NCBI GenBank assembly: GCA_002049455.2
Contig: KV918801.1
Coordinates: 62,001 to 126,000 of the forward strand
Length of the DNA stretch: 64,000 nt
Source of the DNA: Porphyra umbilicalis
Taxonomy: Eukaryota; Rhodophyta; Bangiophyceae; Bangiales; Bangiaceae
Direction of reading: 5' to 3'
Positions 51,931 through 61,786 of the stretch are shown here, piece after piece. Within the stretch, counting starts at the first letter, position 1; the number at the start of each line of letters is the position of its first letter. The notes under the pieces are model-generated. The model was not told the origin of the DNA. It saw nothing but the letters and a program-made list of their open reading frames with translations, and did no database searches. The translations under genes were made by a program, and so were the position numbers.

Positions 51931-54140
51931 GTGTTCGGCGCCTCGCGCCTCTTCACAACGCATGGGGTCACCATCGCCAACGGCGTGCACGATATCGTGC
52001 CGGGGCTATCTTTACCGGTCATCGTGACCAACTTTGGCGCGCGCGAGGTCATCCTCCGGCCGAGGGCCAACGTTGGCTACGTCGAGCTGCTGACGACGGG
52101 CGTCGTACAGGTGCCCCCCGGGGCACCCCCCGGTGCACCGGCCGCCCCGGCCTTCGCGCCAGCCACGGCCGCCGAGGGCGTCGTGGCGGCGGTGTCAAGC
52201 ACCCCAGACGACCCTGCGCCGGGGCGGAGCCTGGACCCGGCGACGGCCGCGGGCAATGGGGCTGCGACCCCCGCGCGACCCCGGGACCAGGGCGAAGAAG
52301 GCGCCGTGGCGGGCGCAGCGCTGCCCGCGTCCCCCCCGCAAGTGGAGGACGTGGACCTACCAGACGTCGACCCGACGCTGCACACCCGGATCCGCCGCAT
52401 GCTGGACCAGCACAAGGCAATGTGGACGGGCCAGGCGCTCGGCGTCATCAAAGCCACCCAGCACCGCATCGACCTCAACGCCGGCGCCCGGCCCGTCCGC
52501 TTCGCGCCGCGCCGCGCGGGGCACACGGCGCGGGCGGCCGAGACGGCCGATGTGAAGCGGCAGCTGGAGGCGGACGTCATCGAACCGACGTCGTCGGAAT
52601 GGGGCTTCCCAGTCGTGCGCGTCCCCAAGAAGGATGGCACCCTCCGCTTCTGCGTTGATTATCGACTGCTGAACGTCGTCACCAAGAAGGACTCGTACCC
52701 GCTGCCCCGGATGGACGAATGCATCGACAGCCTCGGTGAGGCGACCATCTTCTCGACGTTGGATTGCAACGCCGGCTACTGGCAGGTTGCCATCGCACCC
52801 GAAGATATGGAGAAGACGGCTTTCGTGTGCCACGAGGGTGCGTACCAGTACAAACGGATGCCGTTCGGCCTAACACACGCCCCGGCGACGTTCCAGCGGG
52901 CGCTGGACATCATCCTCTCCGGGTTGAAGTGGCAAAGATGCCTCATCTACCTCGACGATGTCATCGTGTACTCCAAGACGGAGGAGGAACACGTCGGCCA
53001 CGTCGACCGCGTTCTGCGCCTGCTTTGCGACGCGGGAGTGACACTCCGCCTGCCCAAGTGCCGGTTCTTTCGGAAGACCGTGGAGTACCTCGGGCACGAA
53101 ATCAAGCCGGACCGGCTCGGCGTGATGGACGCGCACACGCGCGCCCTGCGCGAGGCGCGCTTCCCCACGACCCGCACGCAAGGACGGAGCTTCGTGGGGA
53201 GTTGCAACGTCTTCCGCCGGTTCGTGCTGAACTTCGCAAGGATGGCGGCGCCATTGACGGACCTCAAGGGGTCCACGGCCCCTGTCATGGTGCCCCCCGC
53301 CGCGCTATTGCAGCAGGAGGCGTTCGACGGGCTCAAGGAGGCACTCACGTCCCCGCCGGTCCTCGCACTCCCGCGGCGCGGGCGGAAGTACGTCCTCGAC
53401 GTGGACGCCTGCGGGACGCAAGTGGGCGCCGCCCTGCTGCAAGAGCAAGAGGACGGGAAGCTCCAGCCGGTCGCGTATATCAGCCGGCGGCTGGCAACGA
53501 ACGAGCTCCCCTACGGGGTCACGGAGAAGGAGTGCCTGGCAGTCGTCTGGGCGTCGCTCAAACTCCTCCCCTACCTCGAGGGTGATCGTTTCCTCGCGCG
53601 CACGGACCACGACTGCCTGCGGTGGATCCTCAACATCGAGGGTTCGGGGAATCCCCGCTTGGCACGCTGGCGCCTTCGCCTAAGCGAGTTGGAGTTCGAC
53701 ATCGCCTACAAGCCGGGGATGACGCACTACATGGCCGACAGCATCTCCCGCCTGGAGTCCGGGGCCAGCGACGAGACCGCGTTCGACGACGCGGTCCCCG
53801 TCTTTGCCGTGCGAGCCAACACGGTCCGGGGTCTCGCCGCCGCCAACTACGTTGGCGGCCCTGCGGTCCGTGGCATTAAGTGCGACGCGGTGCTCTCGGC
53901 CCAAGTCGGCGACGGGTACTGCAAGGAGATCGTGAAGGCCCTGATCGACGGGCGGCGCATCCCGTTCTTTGAGGACCCCGATGGGGTCCTCCGGCGACGC
54001 GCGGCGCAAGATGGCGCCCACCAGGTGGTGGTCCCAACCTCCTTGCAGGTGCAGGTCCTCCACCTGGAGCACGACGCGACCCTCGCTGGGCACCCCGGGG
54101 AGTCCCGCATGTATGCGGCGATGCGGCGTACTACTAGTGG
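51931..54140 (+). CDS. pol: Gypsy reverse transcriptase and RNase H
   Basis: The open frame reads KDGTLRFCVDYRLLNVVT, LDCNAGYWQVAI, YKRMPFGLTHAPATFQRALD and IYLDDVIVYSKT, with the catalytic YLDD codons at about 52948-52959. Connection motifs FRRFVLNFARMAAPL and RNase H (YVLDVDACGTQVGAALLQ, ISRRLATNELPYGVTEKE, RTDHDCLRWI) follow. The integrase zinc-finger start (LEHDATLAGHPGESRMYAAM) begins before the frame breaks near 54135. Catalytic residues look intact. Confidence 0.92.
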
Positions 54141-55463
54141 GTGGGGATGGCGGCCGACGTCGTCTCCTATGTTAGGAAATGCGACAGCTGTGCCCGGCAG
54201 CGCGTGCGCCCTTTGGCGCGGCGCTCGCCCCTGACCTTGTTGCCCGCCATCATGCCCTTCCAGGACATTGCTGTGGACCTCTACGGGCCCCTCGCACGAA
54301 CGGCCGCCGGCCACCGGTTCATCCTGGTGATCATTGATCGATTCACCAAGCTGGTGCGCGCCATCCCGATGGACGGTACGTCGGCGGTGGACTGCGCCTC
54401 GGCCGTCCTGGACTATTGGGTGGGCGCTTATGGTCCGCCGGACCGGCTGCTCTCTGACGGGGGACCCCAGTTCACCAGCCACTTCTGGGGCCAGGTTTGC
54501 AACCTGCTCTCCATCGAGCCGAAGGTGACGTCGCCGTCACACCCGCAGACGAACGGGCAGGCGAAGCGGTTCAACCGCACGATGCATACGATCCAAAACC
54601 ACTACGTGGCGGAGCATCCGCGGTCCTGGGACCAACTCCTTGGGGCCCTGACGCTGGCGTATAACAGCCGCCCCCACCGTAGCACCGGGGTTGCCCCGCT
54701 GGAACTGGTCAACCCCATGGGGGTATCCAGCTGGGCTTTCAAGGACATCTCCAGTTCCGGGGCGTACCCCATCACGACGCAACGCGGCACCGCCGCCGAG
54801 AAGCGGGCCCAAGCCACCCTCCTGACCCGCCTCGTGCAGCTCATCCCGCAGATGCGGGCAACGCTCAAGGCGACGCAGGGGCGCTACAAGCGCGACCACG
54901 ACAAGCGTCTCGCGCTGCGAGCGGGGAAGCTCACCGTGGAGGGCTGCGCGTGGCTGCGCGACCACGCCAAAGAGGAGGGTGCCGGTGGCAAGTGAACACA
55001 CGTCGCCCGCGGACCGTATCGCGTGGTCTCCACGGACGGCCCGACGGACCTCCTGGACGTTGACAGGGAGCACCGCCGTGCGAACGTCGCGCACGTCGTC
55101 CGCGCCTCGGGCATGGCCGCCGAGTCCCCTTCCCAACACCCCGCGTTGCGGGCAGCGCGCTCCTTCCATGGGGCGGAGGCCGACGGCCAGCGGTACGCCG
55201 TGGACCGCATCGCGGACCACGCGACGCTGCCCGACGGCACCCTCCGGGTCCAAGTTTACTGGACCGGATACCCGCAGCCCACCTGTATGGACGCCGCGGA
55301 CGCCCCGCACGAGACGCTGCGCATCTGCCTGCGCCGCGTTGCGCGCTTGGGGCTGCCCCACACGTCCGCCGACCCGCCGCTGGCGGTCCCGCAAGACGCG
55401 GCTCCCGACGGCGGCGCCGCCTCGGGCGGCGCCGCCGCGCCGCCCCCGGCCATCCGTGCCTGA
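54141..55463 (+). pseudogene. pol: Gypsy integrase and chromodomain
   Basis: This completes the zinc finger (YVRKCDSCARQRV) and carries the core DIAVDLYGPL, IDRFTKLVRAIP and LLSDGGPQFTS. The expected E in the TER motif is replaced: the sequence reads QTNGQAKRFNR with Lys codon AAG at 54564-54566. A GPYRVVSTDGP module and a chromodomain (YAVDRIADHATLPDGTLRVQ then VYWTGYPQPT) follow, which direct insertion to marked chromatin in chromoviruses. TGA at 54993-54995 separates the core from the C terminus in the same frame. The product would be inactive. Confidence 0.85.
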
Positions 55464-55705
55464 CCCCTTGGGTCGGCGCGGTGGCCGGGCGCGGCGGGGG
55501 AGGGGGTTGGGTTATTTGGGTTTTTGGGGCCTTGGGGCCGTCGTGGGGGAGGGGAATGCGTACCAGCGGCCAAGGAGTGGCGGGGCCACGACGGGCAGCG
55601 GACGCTAAGTGGTACTAAGAGCAAGCCCACGGCCTTATTCTACGGCGGACGACGACATCACGCCGTCGGACTGAGCGCCACACCTACGGGGCCAGAGCGA
55701 TGCCC
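55464..55705. other. Region after gypsy pol, possible polypurine tract
   Basis: It contains GGCGGGGGAGGGGG near 55492 followed by TTGGGTTATTTGGG, a possible tract and LTR start. No matching LTR was found at the other end of the element, so the boundary is unproven. Confidence 0.35.
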
Positions 55706-58288
55706 TCACTCGTGACGACGATACTCCCATACGTAAACGGGGCATCCCGCCTTGCGTAGGACGCGTCGCAGGGCGGCGTGAAACCGCTTCGACCGCGTCC
55801 GCGGGGACTCCAGGCAGGGGGGGACGTCGGCGGCGAGCCCGATGCGGGCGTACTCGACCATAGCGGCGGTGATCTCGCAGGGCCCCACCTCGGACCGGTT
55901 GATGGACGGGTCGTATTTGAACAAGGCAACAACCTGCCCGGACGTCAGCGAGTCCCGCCACTCTGTGGCCGTCACGGGGGTAGGGGGCGTCCACGACGCG
56001 GACAACCAACAATCGAAGGCGACGTCCGGTTGCCCCGGAACGGGGGTCACGACGGAACCGGCAACCCCCAGCTCCATCGGCGCCATGGCGGGACCGTCGT
56101 TGGCGGGGACGGCATCCCAGCGCGCGGGGCGCGGACCGGCGGGCGCCGCGGCTTCGCCGGCGGGGCGGTACTCGGACCGCCCGTAGCATCCGCCGCTAGC
56201 GCCGCCATCGCGGCCCTGGCCGCCGTCGCAGGGCCATGCGGGCTCGTCACGGCCGGCGGCCATATAGCCGCGGCCATCACTCGGACCGGCCGCCGACCAC
56301 ACGTGGTCGTCCGGCACGTCAGCACGGCGGCCGGGGCCGCCCTCCCAGCGTTCGTCGCGGTCGCGACGGGTCGCAGCGGCGCCGCCGCCCGACTCGGACG
56401 CCCACCCACGCCCGGGCCGGTAACCGGCAGTGTCGGCGTGGTCGCTGCGCCACGTCGCGTCCCAGCGCTCGCCGTGAGCCGTGCCGGCCCTGTCCTCGCG
56501 GACCGCCGCGCGCGGGCCCCACTCGGCGCTGCCGGCAAGGGTCGACGCGGAGAAGCCGCGGGAGTAGGCGTCGGGACCTCCGGGGTCGCCGGCGCTGGCC
56601 TCCTCCTCATCCCCCTCGGGGTCCCGGGGCCCCGGGCGGTGGGGAACAGGTAGAGCCGGGCCGCCGCGCGCCATGTCGGCGTGGCGCCGCTTCCGCGCAC
56701 GGTACGCGGCCGACGCGGCCGCCTCCTCCGTCGACGGCGGGACGGCGTCCGGGTCGGGCGAGGTGAAGCCGGCCGGTATCGCCCATGGCTCCGTCGTCAC
56801 GGGGAATGCCCGCGGGGCGACGTCCGCAAGCCGCGGCTCCGCGAGCATGACCCCCAACGGGGCCTGCGGCGACCGCAAGACGCTCACGACGCGGACGTAG
56901 TGGCGCCGGCCGTCCGCCACGGTACCCCCTTGGTGGGGCAGCAGGGTGCTGGGGGCTTGACGGGTGGTATCGTGGTGGTAGGGCAGTAGGTCATGGACAG
57001 CCGCCCAGGGCACCGCCCTCACGATGGCGTCGTACTCCTCTAAGGCGTCGGCGGCACCGCTGTCGCCCGGCGCGAGGTCGTCGACCTTGAACTTCCGCGT
57101 CAAGTCGTAGTAGCACGGCGACGGCTCGAAGACGCGGTGCGTCTCGCGGTACGCGCGCAGCAACCCCGACACGATGGCGGCCGTCAGCATGACATAGGCC
57201 GTGCCCTGGATGGGTTGGCAGGGGAACGCCTGGAGCAGCGACTGCTGCTGGTGCACAACGGGCGGGTACTCGTACGTCAGCAGCCGCGGCGTCGCACACC
57301 GCGTGGCCATTGCCGGCGGCAAGGGAGCACGCGCCGGCATCAAGGCAATGTTGGAACGGACGGACAGGAAGATGGCCCCGTGCCCCGCCCGTCGGGCGCT
57401 TACGAGCTCGCCGCGCGCGCGGCGCGCGGCCCCTAACGCAAAGTCCGCCGGGGCGGTCGCGGGGCCCACCGACGCCAAAGCGATCAGGGGGCCCACGCCC
57501 CCGAAGTTGGCAAGCGCCAAGGAGTGACCGAACGAGACCGCAGGGCGGTGGCGAAGGCGTGCGTGCCAGTCCTCGAGGTAGGCGTACTCCTCTTCGCCGG
57601 CAACGAACGGGAACTCGGCCGCGGGATGCGGGACCAAGAGCACCCGCCCCAGGTTGCACCGCAACATGCAGCGCAGCCACGCCGCGCTGTCCCCGACGGA
57701 GCGGACGAAGAAAGCGTAGTCGCGCTCGGCCGCCGGCCGGGTACCGTAACCCGCTACCCTGGCGAACTCCTTGAAGGCCCGCCACACGACGGCTGCCTCG
57801 CCTGCGTCGTGGGGATGAGCCGGGAGGAAGACGTCGCTGACGAGCAGCCAGTCGGCCGAGGCCACGGCCGGCCCCAGCGGGGCGAGCCGCGCTCGGACGG
57901 CGGGCGGCGCCGGGCGTGGCGGGAGCGCGTGGGCCGACTGCCCCGACAACGGCGGGCGCTCCTCCGGCTCGACCGCCGGACCCCCGCTGGCGGAGGCAGC
58001 CGGGCAAGCCGCGGACTCGGCCCCGGCGCTGGCCGCGGCGGCGGCGCCCGCTGGGCGGGGCGGCTTCCGCCACTCCCGGCCGTTCGGGTCGTACGAGAGC
58101 CGCATACCCGGCGGCACCGACGGACGGACGGGGACGTTTGGGCGGCGCCCGGGCGGTCCCGACGCGGGCGGCGCGACGGCCGCCGGCGCCGGCCCCGGAG
58201 CGGCGGCCGCCGTGGGCGGCCACGCCAGGGGCGCGGGGGACGGAGCCCTGACGGGGCTGGCGGGGGGCGTCGCCGGGGACGGCTCCAT
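55706..58288 (-). CDS. Large unknown ORF antisense and downstream of gypsy pol
   Basis: From ATG 58288 (MEPSPATPPASP) the frame stays open for 860 codons. The first 200 residues are Pro/Ala-rich. The middle (about residues 200-520) is a well-mixed, probably folded domain with motifs LLVSDVFLPAHPHDAGE, YAYLEDWHARLRHRP, ALANFGGVGPLIALAS and VFEPSPCYYDLTRKFKVDDL. A Gly/Arg/Asp-rich linker follows, and a C-terminal domain (DVAFDCWLSASWTPPTPV, VEYARIGLAADVPPCLE, VLRKAGCPVYVWEYRRHE). The family is unknown. It lies between gypsy pol and a broken host gene, so it may be an antisense accessory gene of the gypsy element (known in some plant elements) or a host gene. Codon use and mixed composition argue that it is real. 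Confidence 0.6.
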   Translation of the reverse strand: MEPSPATPPASPVRAPSPAPLAWPPTAAAAPGPAPAAVAPPASGPPGRRPNVPVRPSVPPGMRLSYDPNGREWRKPPRPAGAAAAASAGAESAACPAASASGGPAVEPEERPPLSGQSAHALPPRPAPPAVRARLAPLGPAVASADWLLVSDVFLPAHPHDAGEAAVVWRAFKEFARVAGYGTRPAAERDYAFFVRSVGDSAAWLRCMLRCNLGRVLLVPHPAAEFPFVAGEEEYAYLEDWHARLRHRPAVSFGHSLALANFGGVGPLIALASVGPATAPADFALGAARRARGELVSARRAGHGAIFLSVRSNIALMPARAPLPPAMATRCATPRLLTYEYPPVVHQQQSLLQAFPCQPIQGTAYVMLTAAIVSGLLRAYRETHRVFEPSPCYYDLTRKFKVDDLAPGDSGAADALEEYDAIVRAVPWAAVHDLLPYHHDTTRQAPSTLLPHQGGTVADGRRHYVRVVSVLRSPQAPLGVMLAEPRLADVAPRAFPVTTEPWAIPAGFTSPDPDAVPPSTEEAAASAAYRARKRRHADMARGGPALPVPHRPGPRDPEGDEEEASAGDPGGPDAYSRGFSASTLAGSAEWGPRAAVREDRAGTAHGERWDATWRSDHADTAGYRPGRGWASESGGGAAATRRDRDERWEGGPGRRADVPDDHVWSAAGPSDGRGYMAAGRDEPAWPCDGGQGRDGGASGGCYGRSEYRPAGEAAAPAGPRPARWDAVPANDGPAMAPMELGVAGSVVTPVPGQPDVAFDCWLSASWTPPTPVTATEWRDSLTSGQVVALFKYDPSINRSEVGPCEITAAMVEYARIGLAADVPPCLESPRTRSKRFHAALRRVLRKAGCPVYVWEYRRHE

Positions 58289-58917
58289 CACAGCCGAAGG
58301 GGATGTAGTACTACGGGGCCCCCTATGCGCCAGGGGGCGACCGCGGGGACGTCGGCGGCGACGGGGGACGCGGTTCCCGACGTGAGGTGGCGACGCCAGC
58401 GGCGGTGGTGGCCGACGGGTCGGCGACGCGGGGGGCGGGGCGAGGAGGCGGCCCCGCTGTCCGGCTCGGGCCACCCGGGGGAGCGTATCCGATCCGTCGC
58501 GCCCGGCACGCGGGCCCCGCGGGAGGCCGGATTGGCGCGCCCGAGAGGGCGCGGCAGGCGACGGCCGACCGGGCGCCACGCGGCGGGTGCAGCGCGTTGC
58601 GCGCGGGACGGTTTCTCCCCCCTCGTCTGTAATGATCGCCTCGGGGGACTTGACATGCATTGAGGGAATTATCTGCATTGGTTGGTGACGGCCCAAGTCA
58701 ATTCCCATTTGGGGAAATTGGGCTCGGGCGACGGTTTCCGCCCTTTTAGGACGAAGGGCGACGACGGTGGGAGGCACCGTCGTCGCCGGCAAGTAAACCG
58801 TGTCTTGATGTCTTGGCGTTTCGATCGGCCCGACTTCCCGGACCACGAGTCCCATAGCGGGTGTCGCGCGAGCGGCTAAGACGGCCGGTACTTCCCTCCT
58901 TCTGAGGTAACCCCCTA
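58289..58917. other. Intergenic region upstream of the antisense ORF
   Basis: The ORF frame stays open here but without a preferred ATG. The sequence around 58640-58920 is less GC-rich (TTATCTGCATTGGTTGG, AACCGTGTCTTGATG) and could be LTR or promoter sequence. GTAGTACTAC at about 58305 is a short palindrome. Confidence 0.35.
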
Positions 58918-59625
58918 GATTGTGGTACTACAAGGGTCGTCACACCCGTCCAGTAGAGCACCGCCAGCGCCGCCTCGTGCGTGCGCGTGTTGGCCGCGAG
59001 CGGCTCCTCCCGCGCCCAAAACGTCGGCGCGACACGCGCCGCCGTCGCCGCCAAATGCGGCACGGTGGTCGTCAGCCCGAGTTGATAGTCGAGGTGGTTG
59101 AGTGGCTCCCGCAGCAGCAACAACGTCATGTGTGGCACGGGCATGCTGCGGGGGGACCACCTGCACGTTGGCGTGCACTCGTACCAGTGTTTTGGGGGCG
59201 GCTGGGCGGCCGCCTGGGTCGCCGACATCCGCCTCACCTGGGCCCGGGGGGCGGCGGCTGCGGTGGCGGCGGCGGAGGTGGCGGCCGCGGGCTCCCCGGA
59301 AAGCGCATGGCAGAGCTGGCCGCCGCCGGCACAATGGTGCCACTCTGCACAGCCGCCAGCCCAGTGCCCGCCCAGCCCGAGAGACCGGCGTACAGGCCGG
59401 CCGGCCACGCCACCTGGGCGGGGACGGAGAGCTCCCGCTGCGTTGCCCCGTCTGGGGCCGAGAGGAGCCGCCGCCACGTGAGCGACGCGGGCAGGGCCCC
59501 CCCTGTTCGGCCTCGGGCCTGCTCTTGGTGGGGGGGGCAGCCAGCAGTGGCGGCCGGGGCAGCAAAGGCGTCAGCAGCAGGAGCAGCGCGGGCGCGACCG
59601 CGGCGCGGCGGCGCACAGAGCGCAT
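58918..59625 (-). pseudogene. Broken gene for a secreted or type II membrane protein
   Basis: ATG 59625 gives MRSVRRRAAVAPALLLLLTP, a basic start plus hydrophobic stretch typical of a signal anchor. Coding then continues in two other frames, changing at G/C runs: SLTWRRLLSAPDGATQRELS, then HWYECTPTCRWSPRSMPVPH and LLLREPLNHLDYQLGL ... FWAREEPLAANTR. It ends abruptly at about 58918, where sequence of different character begins. The Cys/Trp-rich luminal part might be a glycosyltransferase start, but no family is claimed. It may have been cut by the neighbouring retroelement insertion. Confidence 0.4.
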
Positions 59626-59711
59626 GAAGTACTGCAAACAATCGGATCTGCAAATGAACGGATCGTACAAATAAAAAAGAGTGGACTGCTAGCGTCTCAT
59701 GACAGCATCGC

Positions 59712-61450
59712 CTAGGACATCGAAGAACGTGGTTCACATGGCGGCAGGTTCTTGCGAGCTCGTTCGATCCACGGCGCTACGGCTGCGTGCTTCATCGTAG
59801 GAACAGTGACTTGGGTGAAGCCGACGGGGACGAATGCCTTGCTGCGTTTAGCCACCCCTTGCAGCAGCAGCTTGAGGTGAGGAATGGTGGCCGCATCACC
59901 CGCGCGGATCTTGCCTGTCGTGGGCGCGTTCACCAAATTGGCATCCTGTTGCATCCGATTGAAGATAGCGGCTCGTTGATGGGCAGAAATCTTGATGGCC
60001 AGCGCCTACGCTCGCGTCCGCCCGGCATCGTCTTCAAGCGCACCTGGGACGCCCGGCACGTCTTCCTTGAGCCACAGCACAATGAGTAGGAAGCTGACGG
60101 CGTACGTCTGCATGTTCTTCATTTTTGTAGTCATCGCCGCGTTCACAGTCGGCGGACGGCGGTCGTGGATCTTGACCTGCCCCAGACGCTACGCATCGTA
60201 CACCTGCGCAACCGCAATGGTCCCGAAGACGCTAGGATGCCCGGGCTCCGTGTGGCATCACCCGACGACGTGTTGGAGTTGCTCAATCAGACCGACGCCG
60301 GTGTCCATGTCGTCCAGCAGCTCGGGCGCCTCGAAAAAGTCATCAGCGCGGGTAGCAGGAAGACCCTTCGGCGCGAAGGGAACTTCCACCGAACCAGGAG
60401 GCTTTGGTGGCATGAAGCCCGCTGCCTGCTGCTGTCTGCTGCATGGCATCAACAGCAGCAGAGTAAGAGCACAAACGCTTCTTAGCACGCCCAAACAGGT
60501 TCCCGCACTCGCACAGCCGCTTGCCGGTAGCGCCGTGTGCCGCTGTAAATGCAATCGTGTGCCGTACATCTTGGAGACCGCGGTGCATGCCGGTGCTAAC
60601 CGCTGTCACTCGCGCTCCTACCTGGGCATTGTCCGAGCGCATCCCTTCAAGCGTCGCGGTCAGGCCGCTCTGACGCTTGCGCATGACAAATGCTGTTCGA
60701 AAAGCACCAAGCACATGTTGGGATGCATCCACTCCGGCGAGCTTCCTCACATGCGCCTCATCGTCGACGGACAGGCTGTCGTGGCCGGAAGGAAGAGAAG
60801 AATCGGGAGGGAGCGCGGCGACGGGTACCCGATCTTGGATGCGCGCGGATGGCCTTACCTTTGTCCCGTGAGACAGGAGAGCGACTTGAAATAGCAACAG
60901 GCGGGGGTGCTTTAGCTGCTCCCTCTTGAGGAAGTTCATGTACGACTTGGCTGTCGCGGCCTCACCTGTTGCGATGCTCTGGAAGTGTGTGGTGAGGATC
61001 TGGATAAGACGAGTCTTGTTGTCCGCGGCATGGAAGGACAGCACTCGATCACGACACATCCGCATGAGGTCATCACGGGTCGTGGTTGACCTTATAAGCA
61101 AGGGCAGAGGCACAACGGGGTAGTCCGCACCAGGCGCCCGAATTGCAGCCGTCGACGCCGCAGGTGGAGCCGCAGGGGAAGCCCCAGGGGCCACAGAGAT
61201 CACGCCATGCGGAGTAGCCGCCCCTGGTGACGGAAGTGAGTCGTCTGTCGCTCGTCGCAGTGATGAGGGGGAAGACCCTCCGTGGCCTTGCTCTAAAGTA
61301 GGCACGGGCAAACTGCGTCCGAGGACAACGCGAGCCGATAATGTTGCTTGGCGGCTCCAGTACTTCCTGGTCAAGTACTTGCTGCTGCCGGCGACCTCGC
61401 CGTGCCGCGGACGACGTCGGACGAGGCAATAGCGCTGGAGGGCCGCCCAT
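59712..61450 (-). CDS. Unknown gene, probably several exons, minus strand
   Basis: The likely start is ATG 61450 (MGGPPALLPRPTSSAARRG). Coding character then moves to another frame, the best segment being 61374-60343 with RDDLMRMCRDRVLSFHAADN, AKSYMNFLKREQLKHPRLL and DASQHVLGAFRTAFVMRKRQ. A further segment near 60430-60258 reads KGLPATRADDFFEAPELLDD and a last piece at 59954-59712 reads LLLQGVAKRSKAFVPVGFTQ. CCATGCAG near 60453 (minus strand, after TTACTCTGCTGCTGTTGATG) is a plausible acceptor. Introns are likely but donors were not fixed. The family is not recognised; helices with many Arg/His suggest a nucleic-acid or protein-binding role at most. Confidence 0.35.
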
Positions 61451-61786
61451 GACGATCGTAGATGTTGCCAGACCGTCGGGGTCGCATGGGTTGATCGTCA
61501 GAAGAGCACAACAACAACAGTCCCGTACGAGGACGAACGGGACAAGAATGGACCTCGGCAGGGTAGCAGGAAAAGACCGACAGGCCAAGCTGTGCAGCGG
61601 CCGTTCTCCTCTTCGAAAATCAGCTGCGGCCAGTTGAACTGCAAGCCCTGCGTCTGCTGAAAGCGCCCTAAAATGCCGTCAAATGTTTGACTGTCAGTGA
61701 AAAGAAAACAAAATATGATGCAGATATTTATTTGACAGCACGCATGAGTTGTTACAGTACATATACGCGCGTGCTGCAGTTTTTCA
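61451..61786. other. Upstream region before the satellite array
   Basis: No gene is supported. 61680-61770 is AT-richer (AAAGAAAACAAAATATGATG) and may include the promoter of the minus-strand gene. Confidence 0.35.

Larger units (their letters stand above)
44713..55463 (+). mobile_element. Chromodomain Ty3/gypsy element, 5'-truncated and interrupted
   Basis: Reading order is gag with CCHC knuckle, aspartic protease, reverse transcriptase, RNase H, integrase, chromodomain, which is the chromovirus layout. It is split at 46856/51660 by a copia element and truncated at 44713. Lesions: stops at 45201, 45699, 51898 and 54993, a frame change near 54135, and loss of the integrase glutamate. No flanking LTR pair was identified. 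A purine-rich GGCGGGGGAGGGGG at about 55492 could be its polypurine tract. Confidence 0.85.

Noticed and set aside
44713-55463. UGA/UAG readthrough or an alternative genetic code explaining the internal stops
   Set aside because: All three stop codons occur internally, other lesions (frameshifts, lost catalytic residues, deletion) accompany them, and apparently intact genes end normally at TGA, TAG or TAA. Decay is simpler.
55464-58917. Gypsy 3' LTR
   Set aside because: No second copy was found at the other end or elsewhere in the window, and no consistent TG...CA pair could be chosen.
58918-59625. Assignment as a glycosyltransferase
   Set aside because: Only loose resemblance of a Cys/Trp-rich luminal start; no catalytic motif is present in the surviving part.
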